This document shows, one piece after another, positions 25,130 through 34,701 of a stretch of DNA of 64,000 bases. Source of the stretch: CBDFMR01 sp965249765. Its GTDB lineage: Bacteria > Bacteroidota > Bacteroidia > Chitinophagales > Saprospiraceae. The notes below the pieces were generated by a model. It ran no database searches. It saw nothing but the letters and a program-made list of their open reading frames with translations, and was not told the origin of the DNA. The stretch spans positions 180,954 through 244,953 of the forward strand of contig CBDFMR010000003.1 in NCBI GenBank assembly GCA_965249765.1. The letters run 5' to 3'. Position numbers and translations under genes: made by a program. The first letter of the stretch is position 1, and every line of letters starts with the position of its first letter.

Positions 25130-27691
25130 ATGTTAATGAATAGAAAATTCTCACCAAAGGTAAAGAAGATAATACAGCTCAGTCGTGACGAGGCAGTCAG
25201 GCTAGGGCATACATTTATCGGTACTGAGCATCTCTTGCTTGGTATGATCCAGGATGGGGATAGTTTAGCTATTCGGGTTTTGGATTCACTAGATGTAGAT
25301 GTTGCAGAGCTAAAATTCAAAATCGAGGAAACCACAGGAAGTAAGGAAGGTGATAATACTTCTATGAATGTGGGCAACATACCTCTCAATAAACATGCTG
25401 AAAAAGTACTCAAGGTTACTTTCCTTGAGGCGAAATTATATAAGAATGAAGAGATATCACCGGAGCACTTGATGTTATCTATTCTTAAGCACATCGAGAA
25501 TCTTGCATCACGGATATTATCAGAGTTTGATGTAGACTACGATAGTTATAAGACAGAGTTGGAATACGTAAAACATGAGATGGAAGCCGAGCAGCCAGAT
25601 TTCTTCTCATCAGCGGCGTCTGACTCAGACATGCCTATGGAAGAAGAGGAGGGATATGGAAGTTCTTCTGGACCTAAGGGAAAGAAATCAGGCAACAGGT
25701 CCAAGACACCAGTTCTCGATAATTTTGGTCGTGACGTGACCAGACTGGCTGTCGAAGGGAAATTAGATCCCATCATAGGAAGGGAAATGGAGATAGAGAG
25801 GGTCTCACAGATATTGAGTAGAAGAAAGAAAAACAACCCTATTCTCATTGGTGAGCCAGGTGTAGGTAAAACTGCTATAGTAGAGGGTCTTGCCTTGAGG
25901 ATCATTCAGAAGAAAGTCTCTCGTACTCTATTTGATAAGCGCATTGTGATGCTTGACTTGGCTGCATTGGTAGCAGGTACAAAATATCGTGGACAGTTTG
26001 AGGAGAGAATGAAGGCCATCATGAAGGAACTGGAAAAATCTCGTGATGTAATATTGTTTATCGATGAGATCCACACCATTGTAGGTGCAGGTGGAGCTAC
26101 AGGAAGCTTAGATGCTTCCAATATTTTCAAGCCGGCACTTGCCCGTGGGGAATTGCAGTGCATTGGCGCATCGACATTGGACGAGTATCGACAGCACATC
26201 GAGAAAGACGGTGCTTTGGACCGAAGGTTCCAGAAGGTATTGGTAGATCCACCATCGGCAGAGGAAGCAATTGATATACTTCAGAATATAAAGTCCAAGT
26301 ACGAAGATTTTCATAACGTCGAGTATGCGGATGAGGCTATCAAGGCATGTGTTCAGTTGAGCACAAGATATATTACGGATAGGTTCCTGCCAGACAAGGC
26401 CATTGATGTCATGGACGAAGTAGGTGCTCGTACTCACCTTAAGAATATATACGTTCCTAAGCATGTTGAAGAATTAGAAGCGCAAGTAGAAGAAATAAAA
26501 GAAGAGAAGAATAAGGCTGTTAAGAATCAACAATATGAAAAGGCTGCGGACCTCAGAGATTCGGAATCCAAGCTTATTAGAAAGCTCGAGAAAGCCAAAG
26601 AAGATTGGGAAGAAGAGGCCAAAGCTCAGAAATATCCTGTAGGTGAGGATGAGATAGCTGAGGTAGTGGCTATGATGACAGGAATTCCTGTAACTCGGGT
26701 TGCGCAAAGTGAAAGCAGCAAGTTGGTGGGAATGGCGGATGACCTTAGAGAAATGATCATAGGTCAAGATGAAGCCATCATCAAAGTGACCAAGGCGATC
26801 CAAAGAAATCGAGTAGGGTTAAAGGATCCATCAAAGCCTATCGGCTCTTTTATCTTCTTGGGACCTACTGGGGTAGGTAAGACAGAACTGGCCAAAGCGC
26901 TAGCTAGATATATCTTTGACAGTGAGGATGCCTTGATCAGAATCGATATGAGTGAGTACATGGAGAAATTTTCCATAAGTCGTCTTATAGGAGCTCCTCC
27001 TGGGTATGTAGGCTATGAGGAAGGAGGTCAATTGACAGAGAAAGTACGTAGGAAGCCTTATTCTGTGATATTGCTTGACGAAATCGAGAAGGCCCATCCT
27101 GATATTTACAATATTCTATTGCAGGTACTCGACGATGGACAGTTGACTGATGGATTAGGAAGAAAGATTGATTTCAAGAATACCCTGATCATCATGACAT
27201 CTAATATTGGAGTACGTCAGCTAAAAGATTTTGGACAGGGAGTAGGATTTCAGACAGAGGCAAGAGAAGCAGCAGCTGAAGATACCTCAAGATCTGTAAT
27301 TCAGAATGCACTGAAGAGGACATTCTCACCTGAATTTCTCAATAGAATTGATGATGTAGTTATTTTCAATAGCCTTTCACAAGAAGATATTTCGAAAATT
27401 ATAGAGATCAGCCTGAAGGACCTGTTCAGGAGATTGGATAATTTGGAATACTCTATAAAGTTGACAGATAAGGCTAAGAAATTTGTAGCAGAGAAAGGAT
27501 TTGATCCACAATTTGGAGCCCGACCTCTGAATAGAGCTATTCAAAAATACATCGAGGATCCATTGGCAGAATTTATCCTCCACAATAATCCGCCACCGGG
27601 AAGTAAGTTAAACGCGGACTTGAACAAGGGGGAAAAAGGACTGAAGATAACATCAGCCAAAAAAGAAAAAACACAAGACATAAATGAATAA
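25130..27691 (+). CDS. clpC: ATP-dependent Clp protease ATP-binding subunit ClpC
   Basis: 853 residues, normal ClpC length; the unfoldase that feeds substrates to ClpP. Order: two Clp_N repeats (about 5-150), AAA-1 with Walker A GEPGVGKTA (about 243) and Walker B VILFIDEIHT, a UVR-type coiled coil (EEKNKAVKNQQYEKAADLRD, about 455-475) that marks ClpC rather than ClpB, AAA-2 with GPTGVGKTE (about 580) and VILLDEIEKAHP, a GVGF-type loop consistent with ClpP docking, and a C-terminal D2-small domain. A second Met two codons later (MNRKFSP) is an equally good start. No mcsA/mcsB/ctsR genes adjoin it, as usual in Bacteroidota. Confidence 0.96.
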   Translation: MLMNRKFSPKVKKIIQLSRDEAVRLGHTFIGTEHLLLGMIQDGDSLAIRVLDSLDVDVAELKFKIEETTGSKEGDNTSMNVGNIPLNKHAEKVLKVTFLEAKLYKNEEISPEHLMLSILKHIENLASRILSEFDVDYDSYKTELEYVKHEMEAEQPDFFSSAASDSDMPMEEEEGYGSSSGPKGKKSGNRSKTPVLDNFGRDVTRLAVEGKLDPIIGREMEIERVSQILSRRKKNNPILIGEPGVGKTAIVEGLALRIIQKKVSRTLFDKRIVMLDLAALVAGTKYRGQFEERMKAIMKELEKSRDVILFIDEIHTIVGAGGATGSLDASNIFKPALARGELQCIGASTLDEYRQHIEKDGALDRRFQKVLVDPPSAEEAIDILQNIKSKYEDFHNVEYADEAIKACVQLSTRYITDRFLPDKAIDVMDEVGARTHLKNIYVPKHVEELEAQVEEIKEEKNKAVKNQQYEKAADLRDSESKLIRKLEKAKEDWEEEAKAQKYPVGEDEIAEVVAMMTGIPVTRVAQSESSKLVGMADDLREMIIGQDEAIIKVTKAIQRNRVGLKDPSKPIGSFIFLGPTGVGKTELAKALARYIFDSEDALIRIDMSEYMEKFSISRLIGAPPGYVGYEEGGQLTEKVRRKPYSVILLDEIEKAHPDIYNILLQVLDDGQLTDGLGRKIDFKNTLIIMTSNIGVRQLKDFGQGVGFQTEAREAAAEDTSRSVIQNALKRTFSPEFLNRIDDVVIFNSLSQEDISKIIEISLKDLFRRLDNLEYSIKLTDKAKKFVAEKGFDPQFGARPLNRAIQKYIEDPLAEFILHNNPPPGSKLNADLNKGEKGLKITSAKKEKTQDINE

Positions 27692-27878
27692 GAAACTGCT
27701 ACTACACCAAGAATGAAGTTTGTACTTTATCAATCAAAGTAGATTTATTTCAATATCAGGGAGGCGGTTTATGCGTATAGCCTTAACTATTGGCGGGCCT
27801 CGATGAGGCAGAGATTGGAAAAAACAGCAAGTTTTATAGGTAATGTATTTTGTTCTTAGTGTACTAATATTAGACATT

Positions 27879-27886
27879 GTATCTTT
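27879..27886 (+). promoter_or_regulatory. -7 box (TATCTTTG) for infC
   Basis: TATCTTTG about 57-64 bp upstream of the TTG start of infC. It fits TAnnTTTG. Its position inside the longest ORF supports the shorter infC start. Confidence 0.5.
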
Positions 27887-27942
27887 GTCTGAGGAACTTA
27901 GCTACAACATTTGACGTATATTTATTAAATAAACTTAATTAT

Positions 27943-28536
27943 TTGGCACAAATTAAAAAACGAGGCCGTGGGAGAAGACCGTGGCGTAGAAGTACAGAAC
28001 CAGAGCACCTTCTTAATGATAAAATAGAAGCTCACGAAGTGAGAATAGTAGGTGACAATTTAGAATCAATAAGCGAATCAGTTGGCTACAAAGTAGAAAC
28101 GGGTGTTTTTAAAACACGGAAAGCAATTGACATCGCAGCAAATTCGGGGATGGATCTCATCTTGATCAACCCCAAAGCTGTACCACCGGTATGTAAGATT
28201 ATCGACTACAAGAAATTTCTATATCAAAAGAAGAAAAAGGACAAAGAACTCAAGGCCAAGACCGTAAAGACAGTAGTCAAAGAAATCCGGTTTGGACCCA
28301 ATACAGATGACCATGACTTTGATTTCAAACTGAGACACGCCAAGAAATTCTTAGAAGACGGTTCTAAGGTAAAAGCCTATGTTCATTTTCGTGGAAGATC
28401 TATCGTCTTTAAGGATCGAGGAGAATTGCTCCTGCTTAGATTTATCAAGGAGTTAGAGGAATTAGGAGGCGTAGAGTACCTGCCAAAACTCGAAGGACGA
28501 AGAATGACAGTCATCATATCTCCAAAGAAGAAGTAA
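27943..28536 (+). CDS. infC: Translation initiation factor IF-3
   Basis: 197 residues from TTG 27943. N-domain NDKIEAHEVRIVGDNLESIS (about 26-45) and INPKAVPPVCKIIDYKKFLYQKKKK, linker, then C-domain KEIRFGPNTDDHDFDFKLRHAKKFLEDGSKVKAYVHFRGR. TTG was chosen because MAQIKKRGRGRRPWRR matches the family N-terminus. A longer in-frame extension to 27877 overlaps a TATCTTTG promoter box (27879-27886). A rare start codon on infC is the classical basis of its autoregulation. rpmI and rplT do not follow; rpsO does, after a promoter and spacer. Confidence 0.94.
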   Translation: MAQIKKRGRGRRPWRRSTEPEHLLNDKIEAHEVRIVGDNLESISESVGYKVETGVFKTRKAIDIAANSGMDLILINPKAVPPVCKIIDYKKFLYQKKKKDKELKAKTVKTVVKEIRFGPNTDDHDFDFKLRHAKKFLEDGSKVKAYVHFRGRSIVFKDRGELLLLRFIKELEELGGVEYLPKLEGRRMTVIISPKKK

Positions 28537-28641
28537 CAACTCTATTTGAATAGGTCTTCATTCTGAGAATCGAGTTCTTATGCTCTCTTGTGGACCGTAT
28601 TGTGGTCTATATCCGTGAGGATAACTAATCCGTCAAACTGT

Positions 28642-28671
28642 TTTGCAAACAGTTGATTTTTATTACATTTG
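28642..28671 (+). promoter_or_regulatory. Promoter TTTG-N18-TACATTTG for rpsO
   Basis: Both Bacteroidota promoter elements are visible: TTTG at 28642-28645 and TACATTTG at 28664-28671, 18 bp apart, 53 bp before the rpsO ATG. Confidence 0.6.
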
Positions 28672-28723
28672 CAGCCGCTAAAATCGTATTGATAGAATCT
28701 TTTTTGGTAAAACTTAATTAAAC

Positions 28724-28999
28724 ATGGCGGAATATTTAACAAAAGACAAGAAACAAGAAATTTTTGCAGAGTATGGAGGAAATGCCTCCAATACTGGTTC
28801 AGCTGCAGCGCAAGTAGCGCTATTTACTTTCAAGATCAAAGGTCTCTCTGATCACCTTCAAACCAATAAGAAGGATCATTCATGCAGAAGGGCCCTCTTA
28901 ACTCTAGTAGGAAAAAGGAGAAGACTCTTGCAGTACATAAGTCATAAAGACATTCAACAGTACAGAGATCTGATTGAGAAACTGAACATTAGAAAATAA
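28724..28999 (+). CDS. rpsO: 30S ribosomal protein S15
   Basis: 91 residues, normal length. S15 binds 16S rRNA at the central domain three-way junction. Conserved segments are FAEYGGNASNTGSAAAQVALFTFKIKGLSDHL and LLTLVGKRRRLLQYISHKD. It has its own promoter upstream and a strong terminator downstream, which separates it from pnp even though the rpsO-pnp order is the common one. Confidence 0.97.
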   Translation: MAEYLTKDKKQEIFAEYGGNASNTGSAAAQVALFTFKIKGLSDHLQTNKKDHSCRRALLTLVGKRRRLLQYISHKDIQQYRDLIEKLNIRK

Positions 29000-29007
29000 G
29001 TATTAGA

Positions 29008-29044
29008 AGGTGTTTTCGCGTTGCGGAAACACCTGTTTTTTTTA
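29008..29044 (+). terminator. Rho-independent terminator after rpsO
   Basis: Stem AGGTGTTTTCGC / GCGGAAACACCT with loop GTT, then G and nine T. In the rpsO-pnp setting it may also act as an attenuating hairpin for pnp. Confidence 0.85.
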
Positions 29045-29119
29045 ATCCTTATCGATCACAAAACCTAAACACATAGGTTTTCTTATCAGTATGATCGATA
29101 AACATTTATTCAAGTATAT

Positions 29120-31264
29120 ATGGGAAAACAAATTCCAACGACTTCATCGTTTAATCTACCTAACGGGCAAGAAGTCATCATCGAAACCGGAAAATTAGCC
29201 GCTCAGGCTAATGGATCGGTTGTTATTCGCGTGGGAAATACCATGCTATTTGCTTCTGTGGTTTCTGCCAAAGAAGCTAGAGAAGGTCAGCCCTTCTTTC
29301 CACTGTCAGTGGATTATCAAGAAAAATATGCGGCTGTAGGTCGTATTCCAGGTAATTTCTTTCGACGTGAAGCTAGATTATCTGATTATGAGATATTGAC
29401 TTGTCGCCTTGTAGACAGAGCCATTAGACCTCTGTTTCCTGATGGTTATATGAATGATACACAAGTCATTATCAATCTTATCTCTGCTGAGGAGGACGTC
29501 ATGCCTGATGCATATGCAGCATTAGCGGCATCAGCGGCTTTGTCAGTATCTAATATCCCTTGGGCTGGTCCTATATCGGAAGCGAGAGTGGCTAAGATTG
29601 ATGGCAACTATGTCGTTAACCCAGGCAGATCCGATTTATCTAAAGCATCTTTGGAAATAATAGTAGCGGCAACCCTCGATAATGTAATGATGGTTGAAGG
29701 TGAGGCTGACGAATGTTCAGAGAGCGAGCTCGTAGAAGCCATAAAGGTGGGTCATGATTTTATAAAAATACAATGTCAAGCACAACTGGACCTAGCGCAG
29801 AAGGTAGGAGAGAAGGCAACAGTAAAGAGAGATGTTAATATACCAGAAGTTGATGAAGACCTTATGGCTTATCTTTCAAGTAAGGCCAAAGACCAAATAT
29901 TGGAGGTAACAAAAGGTGCCCTCGAAAAATTTGATAGAAAAAATCGATTCTCTGAGATCAAGGACTCACTTAAAGAGAATATGCTCGAAGAAAAAGGAGA
30001 AGAGTATATGGAAGAGAATGGAAGTAAGGTGAGTTCTTACTTTGAAAAACTCAAGAAGGTGACGATAAGAGAATACATGCTCGCGTCCGAGAATAGATTG
30101 GATGGAAGAAATTTGGATGAGATAAGACCCATATGGACTGAGGTAAGTTACCTTCCTTCGGCTCACGGATCTGCCATCTTTACAAGAGGAGAGACACAGG
30201 CATTATGTTCACTTACTCTGGGATCAAAAAGAGACCAGCAGATGATTGACACCGCACTGGACCAGCATGATAGCAATTTCATTCTTCATTATAATTTCCC
30301 AGCTCTATCAGTAGGCGAGATCAAGCCAATGAGAGGTCCGGGACGGAGAGAAGTTGGTCATGCCAATCTTGCTGCCCGAGCACTAAAAAGGGTGTTCCCC
30401 GATGATCAACACTACACCATTCGATTGGTATCCGATATTCTTGAATCCAATGGTTCCTCTTCTATGGCTACGGTTTGTTCAGGATCATTGGCGCTCATGG
30501 ATGGAGGTATCCAGATCAAGAGACCTGTATCAGGTATTGCAATGGGTATGATATCTGACGGTCAAAAATTTATCATCTTATCTGATATATTAGGTGACGA
30601 AGATGCCCTAGGTGACATGGATTTCAAAGTTACCGGAACGGATCGTGGAATCACAGCTTGTCAGATGGACATCAAGATTGATGGGCTTCCTTATGAGCAA
30701 CTAGAGAAAGCGCTCGAGCAGGCACGACAGGGCAGAATACACATTCTAGGAGAGATGAACAAGACCATGTCAACTCCTGCTCAGGATGTCAAGCCTTTTG
30801 CACCACGGATCATTGAATTTGCAGTAGATAAAACTTACATCGGTGCCATCATAGGCCCTGGTGGAAAAATCATCCAAGAGCTTCAAGAAAGAACTGGCAC
30901 TGTCATCAATATTGAGGAAGTGGATAACAAAGGAATAGTATCTATTTCAAGTAGCAATAAAGAGAAACTTGAGGAAGCTCGTGACGCTATTAAGCGTATC
31001 AGTTTTACTCCTGAAGTGGGCGATGTTTATGATGCGACAGTAGCATCAGTTATGCCATATGGTGTATTTGTCGATTTCCAAGGGAAGAGTGGATTGCTTC
31101 ATGTGTCAGAAATATCGCACAGCAGAATTGAGAATGTCGGTGACGTTTTCAAGGAAGGAGATTCTGTCAAAGTAAAATTGATAGGTGTTGATGAGAAATC
31201 AGGTAAAATGCGTCTTTCTAGAAAAGTCCTCTTGTCAAAGGAAGACGAAGCAAGAGATAATTGA
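29120..31264 (+). CDS. pnp: Polyribonucleotide nucleotidyltransferase (PNPase)
   Basis: 714 residues, full length. A phosphorolytic 3'-5' exoribonuclease. Two RNase PH domains (about 10-220 and 330-560; AHGSAIFTRGETQALCSLTLG and the catalytic-core stretch LGDEDALGDMDFKVTGT), a KH domain (YIGAIIGPGGKIIQELQERTG, about 574-594), and an S1 domain (GDVYDATVASVMPYGVFVDFQGKSGLLHVSEIS, about 635-668). Follows rpsO, then a terminator and the primary sigma gene. Confidence 0.97.
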   Translation: MGKQIPTTSSFNLPNGQEVIIETGKLAAQANGSVVIRVGNTMLFASVVSAKEAREGQPFFPLSVDYQEKYAAVGRIPGNFFRREARLSDYEILTCRLVDRAIRPLFPDGYMNDTQVIINLISAEEDVMPDAYAALAASAALSVSNIPWAGPISEARVAKIDGNYVVNPGRSDLSKASLEIIVAATLDNVMMVEGEADECSESELVEAIKVGHDFIKIQCQAQLDLAQKVGEKATVKRDVNIPEVDEDLMAYLSSKAKDQILEVTKGALEKFDRKNRFSEIKDSLKENMLEEKGEEYMEENGSKVSSYFEKLKKVTIREYMLASENRLDGRNLDEIRPIWTEVSYLPSAHGSAIFTRGETQALCSLTLGSKRDQQMIDTALDQHDSNFILHYNFPALSVGEIKPMRGPGRREVGHANLAARALKRVFPDDQHYTIRLVSDILESNGSSSMATVCSGSLALMDGGIQIKRPVSGIAMGMISDGQKFIILSDILGDEDALGDMDFKVTGTDRGITACQMDIKIDGLPYEQLEKALEQARQGRIHILGEMNKTMSTPAQDVKPFAPRIIEFAVDKTYIGAIIGPGGKIIQELQERTGTVINIEEVDNKGIVSISSSNKEKLEEARDAIKRISFTPEVGDVYDATVASVMPYGVFVDFQGKSGLLHVSEISHSRIENVGDVFKEGDSVKVKLIGVDEKSGKMRLSRKVLLSKEDEARDN

Positions 31265-31284
31265 TAAATCAGACTAATCTTTGA

Positions 31285-31316
31285 GCCCGGTAATAGGATT
31301 ATTACCGGGCTTTTTT
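31285..31316 (+). terminator. Rho-independent terminator after pnp
   Basis: Near-perfect stem GCCCGGTAATA / TATTACCGGGC-type (GCCCGGTAATAGGATTATTACCGGGC) followed by six T, 20 bp after the pnp stop. Confidence 0.9.
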
Positions 31317-31390
31317 ATTCTTAGTAAGAACTTTTTTAACATTTTGCACGTATTACTTGTAAGAACAACAAAGTCAATAATCGCCCTGTC

Positions 31391-32257
31391 ATGCGTCAGC
31401 TAAAGATTACAAATAAGATTACCAACCGAGAGAGCATAGCTCTTGACAAGTATCTCAATGATATCGGTAAAATAGAGTTATTATCAGCTGATGAAGAAGC
31501 TGACTTGGCTCGACGTATAAAGCAAGGTGATCAGGAGGCTCTCGAAATACTCACTAAGGGTAATCTACGTTTTGTTGTTTCCGTAGCTAAACAGTATCAG
31601 AATCAAGGTCTCTCATTAAGTGATTTGATCAATGAAGGAAACGTAGGGCTGATGAAAGCTGCACGTCGATTTGACGAAACTCGAGGATTTAAGTTTATCT
31701 CGTATGGAGTCTGGTGGATCAGGCAATCCATCTTGCAGGCCATCGTAGAATACTCACGAATTGTCAGAATGCCCCTCAATAAGGTGAGTTCATATAATAA
31801 GGTCAATGAAGCGTATGTTTCATTCATTCAGAAATTTGAGCGAGATCCCACACATGAAGAGATAGCTGATATTCTAGACATAAGAGTGTCGGACGTGGTT
31901 TATTCGCTTCAAGGAAAGAAAGGACATGTTTCAATGGATGCTTCAGTATCATCGGATGAGGGTTCGTCGACCCTACTTGACCTTATAGTGACGGATTCTG
32001 ATGGGAGCCCTGATGAGTCCTTAATGAAGCAATCTCTCAAAGCTGAGGTCGAACATGGCTTATCAAGATTATCTCCGCGAGAAGTGGAGGTACTATCTTC
32101 CTACTATGGATTAAATGGGGGACAATCACTGACGCTAGAAGAAATAGGAGACCTCTATGGTCTCACCAGAGAGCGAGTAAGACAGATCAAAGAAAGGGCC
32201 ATTCGCCGCCTTAGAAAATCTGTCAATCGCAATGCCCTGAAGTCGTATCTGGGATAG
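31391..32257 (+). CDS. rpoD: Primary sigma factor, RpoD/SigA type
   Basis: 288 residues, the short form typical of Bacteroidota (no long region 1.1). Region 1.2 (SIALDKYLNDIGKIELLSADEEADLARRIKQGD), region 2 (NLRFVVSVAKQYQNQGLSLSDLINEGNVGLMKAARRFDETRGFKFISYGVWWIRQSILQAI, about 56-115), region 3 (NKVNEAYVSFIQKFERDPTHEEIADIL), region 4 with the -35 helix-turn-helix (LTLEEIGDLYGLTRERVRQIKERAIRRLR, about 242-270). It would recognise the TTTG / TAnnTTTG promoters noted elsewhere in the window. Start ATG at 31391 gives the expected N-terminus MRQLKI. Confidence 0.96.
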   Translation: MRQLKITNKITNRESIALDKYLNDIGKIELLSADEEADLARRIKQGDQEALEILTKGNLRFVVSVAKQYQNQGLSLSDLINEGNVGLMKAARRFDETRGFKFISYGVWWIRQSILQAIVEYSRIVRMPLNKVSSYNKVNEAYVSFIQKFERDPTHEEIADILDIRVSDVVYSLQGKKGHVSMDASVSSDEGSSTLLDLIVTDSDGSPDESLMKQSLKAEVEHGLSRLSPREVEVLSSYYGLNGGQSLTLEEIGDLYGLTRERVRQIKERAIRRLRKSVNRNALKSYLG

Positions 32258-32325
32258 TTTCTCGATGCTAAGTAGAAGACGGCTATTATAGCATTGTACC
32301 ATCACTTATCACTCAAGCAATTCAG

Positions 32326-32333
32326 TACCTTTG
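32326..32333 (+). promoter_or_regulatory. -7 box (TACCTTTG) for kdsA
   Basis: TACCTTTG 19-26 bp before the kdsA ATG, matching TAnnTTTG. No matching -33 seen. Confidence 0.5.
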
Positions 32334-32351
32334 CAACCTTAATCCTATTCC

Positions 32352-33158
32352 ATGATTTATAAGTCTCTAAAAGAATCCAAGACCTTTTTTCTCATTGCTG
32401 GACCTTGTGCCATAGAAAGTGAGGATATGGCTTTCAGTATTGCTCGCCAGCTAAAGGATATGTGCAGTGAATTATCAATACCATTGGTGTTCAAGGGTTC
32501 ATATCGCAAAGCCAATCGGTCTTCTCTTCATTCCTTTACGGGGATTGGTGATGAAAAGGCACTGAGCATATTGAAATCTGTAGGAAAAGAACTTGACCTG
32601 CCAACAACCACGGATATTCATACCGATGAGGAAGCAATGATGGCAGCCGAGTATGTGGATATCTTGCAGATTCCTGCTTTTTTATGTAGACAGACCAACT
32701 TACTTGTATCGGCAGCAAAAACGGGAAAAATCGTTAACGTCAAGAAAGGACAATTCATGGGTCCAGAATCTATGAAGCATGCTGTAGAGAAAGTAAGACA
32801 ATCGGGCAACGACGATGTTATGCTAATTGAGAGAGGTACTACATTTGGTTACCAAGATCTGATTGTTGACTATCGCGGCATTCCTCTGATGCAAGAAAAT
32901 AATGTACCTGTAATACTAGACTGTACCCATTCCTTACAACAACCCAATCAATTAGCCGGAGTGACAGGAGGAAAGCCTGCTTTTATAGAAACCATTGCAA
33001 AAGCCGGAATTGCGGTAGGCGTTGATGGTCTTTTTATTGAAACTCACCCAGATCCTTCTAATGCAAAGTCCGATGGTGCCAATATGCTTCCTCTCAGTAA
33101 GTTGAAGCCGATTCTTGAGAAACTCGTAAAAATTAAGAAGGCAATATCCGATGATTAA
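32352..33158 (+). CDS. kdsA: 3-deoxy-8-phosphooctulonate synthase
   Basis: 268 residues, full length. Condenses arabinose-5-phosphate with PEP to KDO-8-phosphate for the lipopolysaccharide inner core. Signatures are FFLIAGPCAIESEDMAF (about 11-27), VFKGSYRKANRSSLHSFTGIG (Lys and Arg PEP-binding residues, about 47-67), DILQIPAFLCRQTNLL (about 98-113), GQFMGPESM, and GLFIETHPDPSNAKSDGANMLPL (about 223-245). Overlaps the next gene by 8 bp, implying co-transcription. Confidence 0.96.
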   Translation: MIYKSLKESKTFFLIAGPCAIESEDMAFSIARQLKDMCSELSIPLVFKGSYRKANRSSLHSFTGIGDEKALSILKSVGKELDLPTTTDIHTDEEAMMAAEYVDILQIPAFLCRQTNLLVSAAKTGKIVNVKKGQFMGPESMKHAVEKVRQSGNDDVMLIERGTTFGYQDLIVDYRGIPLMQENNVPVILDCTHSLQQPNQLAGVTGGKPAFIETIAKAGIAVGVDGLFIETHPDPSNAKSDGANMLPLSKLKPILEKLVKIKKAISDD

Positions 33159-34701
33159 AGAAGTAGAGATAGTTCTGTTCCCGTCCGAGGTCGAGGATGA
33201 GTCCTTAATCTTTGAGATCATTAGGAAAAAACTCAAACTGGGTCGGTCATCAACATTAAAGTTGAAATTGCTTAAAAAATCTCTGGATTCCCGAAAACGT
33301 CCAGTATTCAGGTTGCGATTTGAAGCGTACATAAACCAATCAATGGAGCCTGCAACAAGAGTGCTGGATGGACTAGGTAAGGTGCCATTAGGTAAAAAAG
33401 TGATAATCGTCGGTGCCGGGCCTGCTGGTTACTTTTGTGGCCTCAAGTTACTGGAACTGGGAATAAAGCCCATAATCCTCGATAGAGGAAAATCCGTAAG
33501 AGAACGGCGCAAGGATCTGAAAGCCATCCAACAAGATGGCGTTGTAAATCCAGATTCCAACTATTGCTATGGGGAGGGAGGAGCAGGTACCTACTCAGAT
33601 GGAAAGTTGTATACCCGGTCCCATAAGCGAGGGAAAGTTGAGGAAATATTGCAAATATTCGTTGAGCTGGGAGCAAGGCGTGACATTCTCTGGGACGCTC
33701 ATCCCCATATCGGCTCAAATAAATTACCACGGATAATAGACAGTCTTAGACAGGAGATTGAAAGTAAAGGAGGGGAGGTTGTTTTTGGGGCAAGAGTTAC
33801 TGACTTGATTGTTGAGAATATGAAAGTTGTTGGTGTTGTTACCAATGACAAGGAGTGGATGGGTGATGCCGTCGTGTTGGCAACAGGACATTCTGCTAGA
33901 GATATCTATGAGATGTGCCAAAGAAAGGGAGTGCAACTATCTCCTAAGCCGTTTGCCATGGGAGTACGAGTAGAGCATAGTCAAGAGCTAATAGACGATA
34001 TTCAATACGGACAAAAACCGAGGGAAGCCGCTCTTCCAGCAGCATCATACTCCATGACATGCCGAGTGGAAGACAAAGGGGTGTTCTCATTTTGCATGTG
34101 CCCAGGTGGGTTGATAGTGCCTTCATCTACCAGTCCGGGTGAGATTGTCGTCAATGGAATGTCCCTCAGCAAGCGTGATTCTTCGTTTGCCAACTCTGGT
34201 TTGGTTACAGAAATCGGGGAACAAGAGCTTAAGAATAATGGATTTACAGGTTTGATGGCGGGCGCTAATTTTCAACAATCAGTGGAGCAAGCTATGTGGA
34301 AGTCGGGTGATGGTAGTCAGAAAGCTCCGGCCCAAAGAATGATAGATTTTGTCAAGGGCAGAATTTCTAATGATCTTCCTGACTCATCATACATACCCGG
34401 AATATATCCGGCTACTATGCAAGATTTGCTTCCAACGTTCATAGTAGATCGATTGAAGAAATCACTTACGGTATTTGACAAGAAGCTTAAAGGATACTAT
34501 ACCAATGAAGCCATATTGGTAGGATCTGAAAGCCGTACGAGTGCTCCAGTGAGGATGGATCGGGAGAAAGACAACTTAATGAGTTGCAGCCATGAAGCAT
34601 TGTTTCCTTGTGGTGAAGGAGCTGGATACGCTGGAGGAATATTGTCAGCAGCTATGGATGGGCAGAATGTAGCAAAAGCGATACACGAGTTCCTCGTTTA
34701 A
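33151..34701 (+). CDS. FAD-dependent dehydrogenase (COG2509-type)
   Basis: 516 residues of the uncharacterised NAD(P)/FAD-dependent oxidoreductase family often annotated as FAD-dependent dehydrogenase. An N-terminal region of about 80 residues precedes the Rossmann motif VIIVGAGPAGYFCGLKLLELG (about 84-104), then LDRGKSVRERRKD, YCYGEGGAGTYSDGKL (about 139-154), ATGHSARDIYEM and FAMGVRVEHSQELID, and a C-terminal CGEGAGYAGGILSAAMDGQ (about 489-507). Family function is unknown. It overlaps kdsA by 8 bp and has a normal length. Confidence 0.88.
   Translation: MIKEVEIVLFPSEVEDESLIFEIIRKKLKLGRSSTLKLKLLKKSLDSRKRPVFRLRFEAYINQSMEPATRVLDGLGKVPLGKKVIIVGAGPAGYFCGLKLLELGIKPIILDRGKSVRERRKDLKAIQQDGVVNPDSNYCYGEGGAGTYSDGKLYTRSHKRGKVEEILQIFVELGARRDILWDAHPHIGSNKLPRIIDSLRQEIESKGGEVVFGARVTDLIVENMKVVGVVTNDKEWMGDAVVLATGHSARDIYEMCQRKGVQLSPKPFAMGVRVEHSQELIDDIQYGQKPREAALPAASYSMTCRVEDKGVFSFCMCPGGLIVPSSTSPGEIVVNGMSLSKRDSSFANSGLVTEIGEQELKNNGFTGLMAGANFQQSVEQAMWKSGDGSQKAPAQRMIDFVKGRISNDLPDSSYIPGIYPATMQDLLPTFIVDRLKKSLTVFDKKLKGYYTNEAILVGSESRTSAPVRMDREKDNLMSCSHEALFPCGEGAGYAGGILSAAMDGQNVAKAIHEFLV

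Noticed and set aside
27692..27942. Ribosomal-protein-type leader or riboswitch before infC
   Set aside because: Only a promoter box and weak pairing around GGGCCTCGATGAGGC are visible; no known leader pattern.
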